This document shows, one piece after another, positions 32,601-45,403 of a stretch of 64,000 nt of DNA. Source of the DNA: Meandrina meandrites (Eukaryota; Cnidaria; Anthozoa; Scleractinia; Meandrinidae); NCBI GenBank assembly GCA_963693305.1, contig OY855910.1:17134862-17198861 (forward strand). Direction: 5' to 3'. A program made the position numbers and the translations under genes. Position 1 is the stretch's first letter. The number at the start of each line of letters is the position of its first letter. The notes beneath the pieces are model-generated. The model was not told the origin of the DNA and ran no database searches. It was given only the letters and a program-made list of their open reading frames with translations.

Positions 32601-35600
32601 TTTGATTGGAGAGAACTAAATTTGAAGTTGATCCGAAATTGTGATCAGTGTAGAATTTATTAACTACTGCCGAATTTGATGTTACAAAATATAATTTGGA
32701 ACGAATTTGAATCAATGTTACCGAATTTGATGTGACAAAATAAAAATTGTTGTTTCCGAATTTGGGGACACAGAACTAAAGTTGGAACATATTCGAAAAA
32801 TTGATATACCACAATTTAGTACGACAACATGAAATTGAAGTAGTCAATTTTGGCGGGGATCACACGCCATACATGGGTTGTTTTGTTTGGAGATTGTTTA
32901 AGAGTTTTTACTGTATTGTATGTTTGTTAGGATGTTTGTTCTCTGAAAGATTGGTTGTTGTTTGCAGGAAAGTGTGAATTTACTCCATCCGCACCAGAGA
33001 TAATTTCTCACAATGACTTGAAACTTAAAATCAAGAGAAACTCAGGTAATGACGCAGGGTGTAATATCTTCACGAGACTGGTAGAACAGAAATCAGGATA
33101 GAAGTGCTGTGGTGCTTGTATAAAAATTCAGACTACTGTACTTTGGTTTAATTGTGTGACTTTGATCAGTGTTTTAGTGGAGTACATGTGGGCTAAATAA
33201 TTTGACTGACTGTACTATGCTGTCCTAATAATTATCCAGGATTATTCAGGCTAACATTGTCAGATATCATAACAAGAGTGAAAAGCATTTTAGTCTGTAA
33301 TTTACAGAGAAAAACAGGCAATAATACACGTACATTTCAACATAATTGCCAACAATGTGATTACTGTACTTACAGTACAATTGTTTACTTTACATGACAG
33401 TATGTACAGTGTACTTATAATGGTACAATAGAATTACTTACATGTACACTGTACTCCTACAGAGTTATAAAATGGCACAATACTATGATGTTACAAAATA
33501 TTTTGTGGTTCTATTATACCCTGGTACAATTTTGCTATTTCCATTTGTGGTCATAATGGAGCTAAAATTATCACTAAATTGCTTCACTCATTCACAAGAT
33601 ACACCTCAAACACCAAGGTGAAGATATTAACTGAATTATTCAAAGGAGAGCAAAGTGTAATTAGTTTTTAGTGATTTATGGGCAGAGTTTGAAAACGTCT
33701 GCCAGATGTTTTCAATTTTTGATTGAGATCTCATGCCTGTATAATGCATGATAATAAAGCTTTAAAGCCAAACGTTAAAGCGCAGTTGATGGAGCGTGAC
33801 GCTTGAGGCCCATGCTGGGTCTTTACTGTTTATGTCTTATCGTGTTATGTAACGCAATGGATCTTTATGCCTTTCTTGTCTCCAAAGAACAATGATTATA
33901 ATAGCCTTGTATGTATACATGTTGCAACACTGTCTAGTACTATTTTATCGTGCGTTTTGTATGGCTAGTCTTTTAAATATCGCTATTTATGTCTCGTTTA
34001 AGACCGCAGGAGATCATTACTTTCTTTGGTACACAATATACCATTGGGCTAAACCCAGACAGCTGTCTGGCTATATAAAAGTTTAGGTTTAAACTTTACC
34101 ATCATTCGCTAGCTCTATCGCTACTGTTACTGTTAGTAAGCCTAGGAACTGCGACATTAATACCTCTTTTGTTACTATGGTGGACTAATATTTAATAAAA
34201 TTTTTAGGTGTCCATTAATGTAAATATTTCTTTTGAGTTTTGATTTTTTGAAGTGATGCTCATGATACATGTACTGCCCCTTTAACAATGTCAACTGAAT
34301 AAGTGCTATCATTCAAACATACTAGTAACTACTAATCCTACAATCTTGGACAAAAGTGTTGAAACACTTGGCCAAGTATCTACTAATTTAGGAACCACAG
34401 ATTAGTTTTTAAACCCCCCCTCCCCCCATTTCAATGTTGTCAATGCTGTCGTGTTGTGCAAACAAAGCCTGGCGAACCGCAAACCCCATGAAACAACATT
34501 GAGTAGGGGGAGAGGGGGATAAAATACCTTCTACCTGCCTGCAATTCAAGGAACTTGCGAAAAATGCACTAAATATTTTCGTTTCAACTAGTTTTGTCCA
34601 AGATTGTATAAAATGTTCCAAGATTACTTAATCAACAAACAAGTCATGACTAATACATATTGTTCTTGGTTTCCTCAGTTGATACGAATCATGAGAGTAA
34701 TGGTGCCGCTAAACTCAATGGGGGATCAGATGTCAAGAAAAAGAAGAAGAAACACAAAGACCATCATCACCACCATCATAACCATGAGGAAGAAAAGAAT
34801 TTTAACGACAAAGATTATTCTATAAGGTTAAATCCCAAAGAAAAGACTCGTTTGTCACATCTCATTCACACAGAAGTTGATGCTAATGGGGGTGCTTCAG
34901 TCCTCCATGTTTATACAGATGAAATTGCGGGGTTAAGAGAAGAAAAGTTGCAGAAATTTGTTAAACTTTTTTTCCGTGAAGTCTTTGCTGAAAAGAGTGA
35001 AGGTGTCCCGAAAAATGTAATGGGCATTGTTCACAATGCTGCGGCATATCTGCCTGAACTTGTCAAATACTTTGGAGTGAATCATCCAAATTTGGCCATC
35101 AAGGTGTCATCACTGTATAAAAAGTCAGATATTGAGACTTTAAAAATGGCAGAATTCTGTCAAAGAGTGGAATCTTCATATTCTCATGGGACATATCGAT
35201 CAGGACCCTTACTGCAGTTTAGCTTAGTTGGAACAGTGCAAGAGGAAAGTGGAGGGTATTTCCCTGAATTTCTAGACCTTCTTGAACAGTGTTTGTTTCT
35301 AAAGGAGACAATGCCATGGGGAAGTTTCTCTGCATTAAAGTTAAGTGAACGAAACAAAAGCAATGATGGTCCCATTCTGTGGGTTCGACCTGGAGAGCAG
35401 GTTGTACCTACAGCAGAATCCAAGTCTCCGTACAAAAAGCGAAGGTAAGTGCATTTTATGTTTGACAATGCCTCAACAATTGCTCCTTCTGTTGGGGTTT
35501 TGACCAAACCAATCAACATGTATAAAAAGTTGTGTCTGATAGCCAAATTTTGTCAGATACGTTTGTATCTTATTCAGTACCTATTCAGATGAAGCAAGGA

Positions 35601-38600
35601 CCTCCAGCTAGCATGCAGTGGCACCAACTCGAACATGTGTTTGTTCGCACCCTGGCCAGTGAATAACGGTGACATACAATGTATCATTATGTAACTTCAA
35701 TTTTTGTTCTTCTCCTTTTCTTTTATCAGAATTGGTGTAAATGAACTTCAAAATCTGCAGTATCTACCCAGAGCCTCTGAACCGAGAGAAATTCTTGCCG
35801 AAGACAGAACACGGTGTCATGCTGATCATGTTGGACATGGTTTTGACAGGCAAACTACTGCAGCTGTGGGCGTCTTAAAAGCTGTCCATTGTGGAGAAAT
35901 GTAAGGGGTTGTCACTTTATTTTTTGATTGTTTCTTATATTAAATGCCTTAGGTAAAGGGTTAAGTCTGTATACGAGCCTAGTGGCCCATCAGACTGGCA
36001 CTTATCCATGTTTCTAGAGAATGAAGCAACTAGGAGTATTTCTACTCCCCCCTGGATGGGATACTAGTCCATCCCAGGGTTAACCCCAGCAGTAAATTCA
36101 CCAGTACCCATTTATACATCTGCATGGAGAGAGGCACTATTACAGTGTAGTGTCTTGCCCAAGAACAAAATGCAGTGCCCTGACTCTGGACCACTCAATG
36201 TGGAGTGGAGGCCAGCACATGAACCATTAGGCCACTACACCTCCCAGATAAATGCCTTAATAGGGACTAAATTCACTGAAATGGTGGAAAACATGTTATG
36301 ACATTTAATTTGTACCATGCACATACATATTGATGATGGCTTGTTTTCTTGTTTTCCAGTTCTTCTGCCAACAGAGATTGCAAAGATGTGGTGTGTTTTA
36401 GTGCTGAAAACTTTAATTTTCTGGCCCAGAAATTGCAGTTGGATCTTCATGAACCTCCAATTCAACAGGTACTTAAATTTAGGAAGCACATAAGTTTATT
36501 TTAAAATTAATGATGGTGATAATAGTGATTTATCTGGGAGAAAGCACTATCAATCATTTGAACTTGCAACTGAGTTGATACATGTACAGTATATTGAATT
36601 TGTCATAATAGGATGCACCCTTCAGCTAAATCATTATTACTAGGTTTAAGCTTGCATTCTTACTGTGAGGGTTTCCTATAAGAACCAGTAGAGTGGTAGA
36701 ACTGCAGTCAGAAATTTGGATTTGCAGCATTTTGATTTTCAACACACGATCTGAAAAAATTGTCATGTGATCTGCATTTATGAGTGTATTGTCAACAATG
36801 ATGTGATTTTTAACGGTCACTCCATTTCCATGTAAACTTAACATTGTTTTCCAGAATTTGTAGGAACAGTAATGGCGTTATTGAACCAAAAGGGTTAGAA
36901 AACACAAGATGTTTTAAAGTCCTAAAGGACTCTATACTGTTTTGCAGCAGAAAGTATTTGAAAGTCAAAAAAACTTTGTGTTGGCTTTTCCAATGAATAA
37001 ATACTAATAGTGTCCACTATTAGTATTAGCTAAAGTTATTCACACGATCTAGATTGATGCAGCACAAGACAACATTTTGTGATGCAATTTACCACTCTAG
37101 CAGGATTGTATATAAGAGCCGGCAGCCGGTAAACTTTACCAGTTACTCTGCAAGGTTCTGCTGGCTACTTCAGTTGCCAACTCAGGACAAACATGTAATA
37201 CAGACAAACCATAGTCAGTAGAGGGAACTATGAAGATAGGAAATAACTTGTTTGGCTGAAAAACCTGACGTAAATAAAAATATGCCTCCTTACCTTTTTA
37301 GATAACATACAAAAAATTTGTAACCCAAAAGCAGGAAACGAAATTCCCGGCGGCCAAAATCTCGCCGGGAATCTTGCCGGAAATCTTGGCGGGAAGCAAA
37401 ATTCCCGGCGGCCAAAATCTTGCCGAGAATCTCGGCGGGAAGCGAAATTCCCGGCGGCCATAATCTTGCCGGGAATCTCGCCAAGTCACGGCGGTAAGAG
37501 AAATTCCCGGTGGCCAAAATCTTGACGAGATTCATGGCAAGAATCCCGGCAAGATTTTTGGTAACTGGGAATTTCTATCCTCTGCGAGATTCATGGCAGG
37601 AATTCTGGCAAAATTCATGGCTGGAATGATAGACTCAGCGTAATTAATGCAAAACATATACATGTGACTAGTTATGAAAGCCGCCTGCAAAACAAAAAAG
37701 TAAAAACGACGTCGGTGGCTGAATAAGCAGGATTGATGAAATTTAGAGCTGTCGAGGTTAAAACCGAAGCTAATTTGGCGTTTCACTTACCGACAAAGTA
37801 AACACACTCAGATCATGAAATATGACTCCACAAGTGCGCTGTATCAAAACAACATCATTTATTTCCAGAAAAAGATCGCCACAGTTTTACTAACAAGCAG
37901 ATATAATTTTAACTGGGTAAGAGAAATTATGTTAGCTTAAGTTCATGGGAAATGACAATTAAACGGAAAGTGAACATCCTTGTGTAAAATTTGTTGAAAG
38001 GAAAAACATCATCATTTACAAAAACATAAGGGAACTAACCTTTCCCTCAAGCGAAGGAACATGTCATGATGTGATCAATCTACCAAATGGGCAAATTTTC
38101 TGTTGAAGCTGCGAAGAAGCCACTGAAGACGCACAGTCTTTTTCGAAGCTTTCGTAAATGATAAATAATATTTCAGCTTAAAGTTGACGTCCCGGCCTTA
38201 AAATAGCATCAACTTGTAGGACCGTCCTTAATGTTTATCGGATTTTTATCTCCATCCACTGTTCAAGTTTTGCAGTTTACTAGAAAGCACAGTTCAGCTT
38301 CGTTGCTGGTGTTCATTCAACAAACCTCGTAACGAACCGCACAAAATGTCCATGCTGTCGCTCGAATTAACAAGCAATTTCCAACAGCTTCAACCAAGGA
38401 TCTTTTCCCTGAAGATAGGCCGATTCTAAACGTAAGCTATTAATAAAAGCAATCAAACAACACATTTTTCCAGTCCTGATTGTGAAGAATGAGCAGCCAA
38501 ACTAAAAAAGTTCTGAAAATTTTTCTTCTGCTCGCGGGATGGCGTGTACGATGGCGTGTACTATGTCCCATGTGACCTAAATCAGCCAATCGTATTGCTC

Positions 38601-40601
38601 GGTTAACGATTTTGGCGGGAATGAAGCGGGAAGCGTTCGCTCTGTGTGTGGTCTGCGGCAAGATAAACTGAAAAGAAAACTTTATTTTGACTACCATCTA
38701 CGGTACCAAAATTAGAATGCCATCTCAAAGCAACTTTTCAACACGATTGATCGTCATTACAGCGATTGCAAGTGGAAGATCATCGCCAAGTGAAATAGTC
38801 ATTGGAAGCCTCAAAGGTAAGGCTATTAAAAGGGAGCAAAAAGAAAATTATGAAAAGCCAACAAAATGTCAAAATAAGCAAAGAATCTAATATCTTTTAA
38901 TTTAAGCACGCGCCTCTTCGTCGCGTCATCAAGGGTGAAAGAAGGTATCTGGCGCCACTTCGTCTAGTCTTGTCTGGATAAAACTGATAATAATCTTCCC
39001 ACGTGGGAATTACGTCCTGACACGTACGTTTTTTCACTTTCGATATTTGAAATTAAACAGGTCGACTACGAAGTAGTTTAGTTTATTTCATCAATCCTTC
39101 CAGTCAAGATTTGCATTCCGACCACGAAAGCTTGTGAGAATTTCCTTCCAGTAAGACTTGAGTTTTCGCCGGGAACACTACCGAGATTTATTCCCGCAGT
39201 GTTTTTCACCAGTAATTTTTTCTTGACGGGATCCCGGCAAGAATAAAATTCCCGGCGAGATTCTTGCCGGGAAACGTGGCGAGAATTTTACCCCGGCGGG
39301 ATCCCAGCAGGAAAGTTTGCCGTCTTGGCGAGATCCCGGCGGGAGGTCTACCCGCCAGCGTGACGGGAATTTTTCCCGGTTGGGATCCCGGCGGGATATC
39401 GCCGCATTGGCGGGATCTTGGCGAGATCTTGGCAAGATCCCGGTTCCCGCCGGGATTCGCGGCGGGATCCCGCCGGGATCCCGGTGACTTTTTTACAAGG
39501 GAATGTTTGTGACTGTTTTTTTTTTTACCAAAACCTTGCTATGGTAGCAGGAAAGAATGTACAATGGAACTTTTTTTCCGCCACATTGGATTTCAAATGC
39601 AAACGCTAGTGCGAGGAGAGGACTGGGAAAGAGAGTTTTTTGTTGTGCAGCACATATTTTGAAGAAAATGCCAGGAAAATCGGTTTTCCGGTGTTCACTT
39701 TTCAAAATTTCCCATTCTTCGGTTCAGAGCCTATTGAATTGGTCCTCTGGACCCAAAACCATGTACTTTGCGGAAAACTCCAGTTACTCAGAAAGCTAAA
39801 GAAAACCCCGACTCTAGTGGTTTTGATAACAAGTATTAAAGGGGCTTTGTCACGGATTTTACCAGATTTTTGAACAGCCAAAATATATATTTGAGTTGCA
39901 GAAAACCTAAAAATAATGGTCCATTTCTATTAAAAATTGCTATATTAGAGCAATAAAACTGTTAACAAGCGTCTTTGGCTGCGGATGGCTCAGATGGAAA
40001 TGGATTGCAACTTGAAAAATTAAGGCTTAACTTATCAAGTTGTTTCCGAGCGTCTTCAAAAAATCGATACTTTTAGCTGTAGCTTGATTTCTATCCACAA
40101 ATTAAGGTAATGTCTTCCCTGTGACGTAGCTCCTTTAACATGGTAAAAAAAAATTGTGTAATTGTAGTCAGGTGATAACATAGTTTCTTCGTGGTTTGTC
40201 ACTGACTGTTTTTTGATGTTACTTTTACAAGACATTTTGGCTAATGCTTAAGCCTACTTCAGAAGAAGGCTTAAGCATTAGCCGAAACATCTTGTAAAAG
40301 TAACATCAAAAAGCAGTCAGTGACAAACCACAAAGAAACTATTAACACGGTCACTGATGCCATTATTCATTTCTCACTTCAGTGTGTTGGCTGGGTGGAT
40401 GATGCAAAACTTAATCAGCTAAGAAGAGATGGTGTGAAATATTCCAAGTTTTGTCTGCGAGATAATGACATCTACTTCATTCCTCGTAACGTTATTCACC
40501 AGTTTAGAACAGTAACAGCATGTACAAGCATAGCCTGGCATCTGAGATACAAGAATTACTACCCAGAAGTGAAGGAGACGGAAAAGACAGCCGAGCAGTG
40601 A
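29666..40601 (+). CDS. RSBN1-like: RSBN1/RSBN1L-type protein (KDM9, JmjC-like H4K20 demethylase family), complete, 6 exons
   Basis: Exons 29666-29969, 32968-33045, 34679-35444, 35730-35900, 36360-36468, 40383-40601 join in phase to 548 codons. The family is nuclear; the C. elegans member DPY-21 removes one methyl from H4K20me2. The N-terminal ~170 residues are basic and low-complexity, with [13 protein letters not shown] and a Lys/His run ([17 protein letters not shown]). The conserved part starts at [20 protein letters not shown]. Key blocks: [35 protein letters not shown], then CHADHVGHG (H413, D415), LHEPPIQQ and [15 protein letters not shown] (H515). H413/D415/H515 fit the HxD...H iron ligands. 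Shorter than human RSBN1 at both ends. The start is the first ATG in frame; the exon 6 stop is TGA. Confidence 0.93.
31401..31688 (-). mobile_element. tRNA-derived SINE, copy D
   Basis: In intron 1 of the RSBN1-like gene, antisense to it. A box GGCCTAATGGTTAGTGCGC and B box GGGTTCGAGCCC, then GGGCACTGCGTTGTGTTC and GGTGTATAAATGGGTACC. The B box here is perfect. Confidence 0.85.
31988..32242. mobile_element. Inverted-repeat element in RSBN1-like intron 1
   Basis: GCAGAAGCCATTGCAAACAC plus AGACAACTCAGCAAATTCAA on the left is mirrored by TTGAATTCGCTGAGTTGTC and TGTTTGCAATGGCTTCTG on the right, arms about 48 bp. Three overlapping plus-strand open frames across it show no known domain and I leave them out. 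Confidence 0.7.
32500..32830. repeat. Degenerate tandem array built on CCGAATTTGATGTGACA
   Basis: Variants of CCGAATTTGATGTGACAAA recur irregularly about every 50-60 bp (for example near 32665, 32720 and 32755), joined by GAACTAAATTTGAAG-like spacers. Old minisatellite or repeat remnant. Confidence 0.5.
34339..34608. mobile_element. Inverted-repeat element, TACAATCTTGGACAAAA family, copy 2
   Basis: Perfect 17-bp ends TACAATCTTGGACAAAA / TTTTGTCCAAGATTGTA, with TA at each edge. It lies in intron 2 of the RSBN1-like gene and ends about 70 bases before the exon 3 acceptor. Confidence 0.8.
35951..36246 (-). mobile_element. tRNA-derived SINE, copy E
   Basis: In intron 4 of the RSBN1-like gene. 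GGGAGGTGTAGTGGCCTAAT, GGGCACTGCATTTTGTTC, GATGTATAAATGGGTAC and GGATGGACTAGTATCCCATC on the minus strand. The B box is damaged. Confidence 0.8.
37338..37565. repeat. GC-rich minisatellite, left array in RSBN1-like intron 5
   Basis: Four units of 44-60 bp, each with AAATTCCCGGCGGCCAAAAT and TCTTGCCGGGAATCT. It stands out from the AT-rich surroundings. The open frames across it ([17 protein letters not shown]) are repeat translation products, not genes. Confidence 0.8.
39225..39490. repeat. GC-rich minisatellite, right array in RSBN1-like intron 5
   Basis: Dense variants of GGGATCCCGGCGGGA and GGCGAGATCTTGGCAAGATC, sharing TCTTGCCGGGA with the left array 1.7 kb away. The two arrays may be subterminal repeats of one DNA element; no flanking duplication was found. 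Confidence 0.7.
39836..40138. mobile_element. TTAAAGGRGC inverted-repeat element, copy 1
   Basis: Starts TTAAAGGGGCTTTGTCACGG and ends CTGTGACGTAGCTCCTTTAA. In intron 5 of the RSBN1-like gene. Related to 41728-41958 and to a partial copy starting at 45453. Confidence 0.75.
40182..40340. repeat. Foldback with 74-bp arms and hammerhead-like half, next to the last RSBN1-like exon
   Basis: The arm 40182-40254 and arm 40267-40340 are nearly perfect inverted repeats around a short loop. The right arm reads GAAGAAGGCTTAAGCATTAG then CCGAAACATC, which resembles the stem II-GAAAC half of the Penelope hammerhead. Its 3' end is 42 bases before the final exon. Probably a remnant of inverted pseudo-LTRs. 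Confidence 0.7.
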
Positions 40602-41123
40602 GGGACAGTTGTGTAAGTGTTCCCTCTCACCTGTAGCTCTTGAGCAAAAATCGCTACATGTACATCGATATGCACACAAATGTAATTGTCATAACTTGAT
40701 AGACATACAGTCAACTAATGAAAACCTCTCTTCAAAAGTTGCATGTGAACCAGGTCCCTATAATACGCTGTATATTTATAAGTTGTTGATTCTTCTACAT
40801 GTACAAGCTAGAAAACCTCTTAAGTGAACAGCCAGAGCTGGTCTCAAGTATGTCTGCTTCAGAGGGAATTAGTTTGTCGCACAGTACAGTCTACAATCTG
40901 GGAATTTAGTACCATTTTTGACAAGTGCTATTTGAGTAGTTTAATTAGCAATAGTCACCAAAACAAAGTTAAAATCAGGTTTAATTCCAGAAAGCAGAGT
41001 ACCCAAATAACGGTAGTTCCTATTAAGTGGTTGGTTACCTACATAAGTGGTTATTGTTTTAGACTGAATGACTAGAAGTAGATTTGCTATTTCAACTCGA
41101 TGGAATACTTGCACTACGAGTCC

Positions 41124-41129
41124 AATAAA
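41124..41129 (+). terminator. Candidate polyadenylation signal of the RSBN1-like gene
   Basis: AATAAA about 520 bases after the stop codon and the first such hexamer I see downstream. Cleavage site unknown. Confidence 0.4.
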
Positions 41130-41727
41130 ATGAATTCAAGTGCCAGCACTCCTCAAAATATCATTTCATGTGATGTACATGTACATGTACTCAGGGCACT
41201 AACTAAAAAAGGGTACTTTTTTCCCTGCTGAATGTACACTGTCACTAATACACTGTGTTGGGTAGCTTGTTATGTGGCATCTAATCTACTGTAATTATAA
41301 TTATTTAAGTTAGTAATAATTATGATCACCCTTTTACTTTAATTACATGTACTTTAACAGTTAAATATGTTTTCTCTAGTAGCATAAATTAAAGTATTGA
41401 GAATCCAAAGTAATTAAAATACTACAACCAAAGAACCTTTCGCTGAAATATGTGTGGGTATATCCTTTTGAAGACTACATTACAAGTGATATGATTTTTA
41501 GATGGAATGTTTGGGTTGGTGAGTCAGTAGAGAAAGTAATTACATTGATTGATATTTTCTAACAGAACACTTTTGCAATAATTATCATTTGAATGTCATT
41601 CAGCATCCTTTCAATCAAATCAATTGAAACCTTTTTCTAATAAAACAGCAAAAAAAAAGCAAACCTTATCAATAGAACCTGCTTGAACCCAATAGAACAT
41701 GGACGACTAGTAGCTGTTGTCAACATC

Positions 41728-41958
41728 TTAAAGGAGCTACGTCACGGACAACGCATCTTGAAAAAACTGGCAACTTTTTTCAAGTTTGTTGATTGTAATC
41801 GCTCTTAATCTTCGTCAGTTGAAACCATCCTTGGTTATTTTCGAGTTTTCATTATTCCGTTGGTGTTTTCTTATGTTAGAAAACTATTATTTCAAGGTTT
41901 CCTTCAATTTCAAAGTAATCAGAAAAATGACTAAAACATCGTGACACTGCTCCTTTAA
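41728..41958. mobile_element. TTAAAGGRGC inverted-repeat element, copy 2
   Basis: Starts TTAAAGGAGCTACGTCACGG and ends CGTGACACTGCTCCTTTAA. About 230 bp, non-coding. Confidence 0.75.
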
Positions 41959-43737
41959 AAAGTTTTGTATTTACTTCTACTAAAAACGAGAAGTTTACGA
42001 AATTATACCCATAAATAAAAAGTGAACCAGTATTGACTCTTTACATTCATCTGCTGCAAATCAGTGACAACAGCCTTCTTTAAGCTGATTTCAAGACACG
42101 GTAGTTAAAAAACTACAGTTGACTGTAATGAATAGGCTCTGTCTTGTGACCACTGCAAAAAAAAAAATCCAACTTTTAATGTGTTCATTTTCACTGACAT
42201 GAAAACTGAGAGAATTCAGCAAATTTATTCAGTCTCTCACAGGTTTGAAGCAGATCAGAGCATGTACATGTCTCAGAACTTAATGCAGGGAACTTAGAAC
42301 TTAGATATAAAATGGCACAGCATATTTGAATAATGAATATAATTTACCCACAAACATAAAATTACTTTTGCAATGTGTCAGTGGGGAAAACTTCAAATTG
42401 AAACAAAAAGGTATGGTTGGCTTTTAGTACCGGTACTATAACCTTGTAAGATTTACTGAAAAGCTGTCGAGGGAACTGTAGGTCAGGGTTGCAGTGGATT
42501 CAGCCATCAGTAGAACATAGTTAAGGGTATTATTTCACAATTATTTCAAAGTGTAAAGATTATATATTGTATACTGAGTAGTCATCCAAAGGAATCAACT
42601 TGATTGTCTGGTTAGCTCCGAAATTGTTTACCATAAGTGTCAGTCACGTAACATAATTTGGACCTCTGTTAATCCAGCCACCAAAATCTGGTGATATTTA
42701 ATAAGAGGGCTCTTTAAAAGTGACTGACTGAGATTTTTCTGCATCAAAAATGATGCTGTATTAACTACATGTAGCCATGTTAACAAGGTAGCTAACCATT
42801 TTCTAAACAATATTGTCATGCACTTAATTAGTGTTAATGTAATTGTGATCAAAATTACGTGTAATTAATTCTTAAAAGTGAGAATCGTATGATGATTTTG
42901 AGTCGCTATCACGTTTTTTCATCATGTTACGTCTTAATGATCATTGCAGCATTGTCTGATTCCTAACTTGTTATCAACTTTTTTTTAATTTACTGAATTT
43001 TTGTAGAGCTTGACTGGTACCTCACATAATAGCCTGCCTAGTTGTAAGATTGAATAACCTGCTCACCTCTGAAAGATAGAAGTGACTTGGAATGAAATTC
43101 TCCCAAGTGGAATTAGAGGCAATATTTGAAGAACAGTTATGAGAATTTGGATGTCAAGCTAATATTCATACAACTCAATAGTCTATTTTGTAGCCATTAC
43201 TTGGGCTGTTACACAACATTCCTACCAAGCATTGCGTGACAGTCGCACAGTTGTGCGAATGCAATTGAGCCTACCATTGTGGCTGTAATAGAAGAAACAA
43301 ATCACCCTTTTGTATGTAAAAGAAAAATGTACGTATAAGGAACAATACTTTGTTTGGAAAAGTTCAGTTACAAAGCAACCTTTGTAACTGAAATCAGGTC
43401 AGTTTTTTAAGTCTCACTGAAAATTAGCATAACCCAGTAGCCGACTAAGGGCAAATTTGCAATCTGATTAGCTACACAGTCACCTACGTACTAATGATTA
43501 ATGGAAAAACTTCAGTAGGTGCATACATTTTTTAGTGTTATAACCGAATCAAACCCTCAATAAATTAGTTTTATCAATATTTGATGTGCGATAAATCAGC
43601 CACTGGGTTTGTTAAAACAATTCAAGCACTTGCTCTCTCTGTTTTGATCATCTTTAACAGTTGGCAAAGGCTTTGCTCCTTTCCGAACATCAGCTGACAG
43701 AAACCAGTGGTGGGCAGTCCAATGTTGTGATTTATAA

Positions 43738-43901
43738 TACAGTCGAACCTCTTTAAACACCAAAGGGACAGGGAAAAGTGTCCATATAAATTACATAGGT
43801 AGAGTTAATATGAATTTTTGCCACTGTCGAACCAAGTGCACTGTCCATACTAGGGAAGTGTCTGTATTTTAGAGGTGCCCATAACGAGAGGTTCGGCTGT
43901 A
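43738..43901. mobile_element. Mariner-type inverted-repeat element
   Basis: TACAGTCGAACCTCT and AGAGGTTCGGCTGTA form the ends, with TA edges typical of Tc1/mariner insertions. About 164 bp; contains AAGTGTCCATA / AAGTGTCTGTA. Non-coding. Confidence 0.75.
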
Positions 43902-44573
43902 CTTCCTAATGGCTGTAACCTTACTTTAGATAATTACCCTAAAGTTCTGGTGAATCATTTGCGTAGAAATTATATTCATATTATTTCAGAGATAAATATT
44001 GCTTAATTGACACGTATTTAATTAAAGAAAGTACAAAACCTAGTTTCATAGGAAAGATCAATCCGTATGGAAGATTACGTGACACTAGCAGTAGTCACGC
44101 TATTCATGGTGTGACATGCATGTGACAGTGAATGTCTATCCCATGTTTACCTTGTTCACGTGAAGACAAAACGCAAGGACTGTGTTGAAAAGTTGAAAAG
44201 TATTTATTAGTAGATTGAAAGAGTTGTTAACTTATTATCATTGTAAATAGTGTTTTTATTCTCATTAAAAACTGGTTTTAAAGTTGGCGAGTGTAATTTT
44301 GCTTTTCAGTTGATCTCAAAAGCCTTCCAGAAACTAGGATTTTGTGGGATTGTTTTGGTAGGCAGTGTGAGCTGAGTGGTTTGTGGTTGCCTTGGAAACC
44401 ATTAACCAATCATGCTCACTCAAGTTACCAAAACAATCCCAGAAATCTCAGTGCCTAAAGCTTGTGTTCAGTCTCCCGAAGCTCCAGAACGTCGAATTCG
44501 GTGTTATTCAAAATTAAAGCCACGGGAGTTTGAGCCAAGTTTTATTTTAGTTATTTTTATATCACGGTTATTT

Positions 44574-44870
44574 CCATCCTCGTCCCCATAGCCCTTTTCG
44601 CTTCTCTTAGCTGGCGGGGTCTTTGGCACGAGAGAATCGAAGGTCTCTGGAGACACAGGAATTCCAGTCCTAGATTCTAGGACTTCCGGTTATCATGTAT
44701 GCAGTTGTGATGTTACTAAAAACTATGTGGAACAGTCTTGGCGTTTTTTACTTCCGTTCAAGACTTCTTTGTTTTCAACAGCCAATCAAAATAATTTGAG
44801 AGCCCTTCGTTTCTCGTGCCAAGGCCCTGCCGGCTAAGAGAAGCACAAAGGGCTATGGGAATGAGAATGG
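44574..44870. mobile_element. Inverted-repeat element with ~65-bp arms, CCATCCTCGTCCCC family
   Basis: CATAGCCCTTTTCGCTTCTC and GGCACGAGAGAATCGAAGG on the left mirror CTTCGTTTCTCGTGCC and GAGAAGCACAAAGGGCTATG on the right. The terminal CTCGTCCCC is shared with the element at 56811. Confidence 0.75.
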
Positions 44871-45403
44871 GTTATTTCATTGGTTTATAGAGTATGTAAT
44901 GTATGGTGCGTGAACTGCTTCAAAGTGGTTTTCCACTGACCAACGTGAAACAAAGGAAATCTTGTCAAGCAAATCGCAACAAATCGAAGCGCAATTATCT
45001 CAATGAACCAATCAGCAGCATGCTACTGGTGAAAAGTAAGTCATGATTGGGTTTGATATTGTGCTCCTGAAAATGACAAGTTTGCTCTTATTGGCTCGAG
45101 CACTTTGCCCAATCCATGGCACAAGTGATTTGACTGATTTGAGTTTAGCAAACCTCCGAATCAAAGCAGGAAATTCTTTTGACAGTCGATCGATATTCAC
45201 TCCTTTTCCGAATTGCTGATGTCAGCTCCAACTGCCTTTTCAAACGAATTATATCTAAAAAAAATAACGACGATAACCACACAGGAAAAATAATTCCTTT
45301 TTATTCCTCCCCATACTATTATATAGCACAACAACCATTGCTTACTAGTTGTGCAAGGTCAAAGCATCTCGCTACAGCTTAAGTGTAGAGTTAAGAAACG
45401 CTC

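Noticed and set aside
35184..35546. 120-codon minus-strand frame
   Set aside because: Antisense to the large RSBN1-like exon 3.
37228..37535. Overlapping minus-strand frames rich in FPARF and PPG across the GC-rich array
   Set aside because: All three frames are open because the sequence is a repeat; no start, splice or conservation support.
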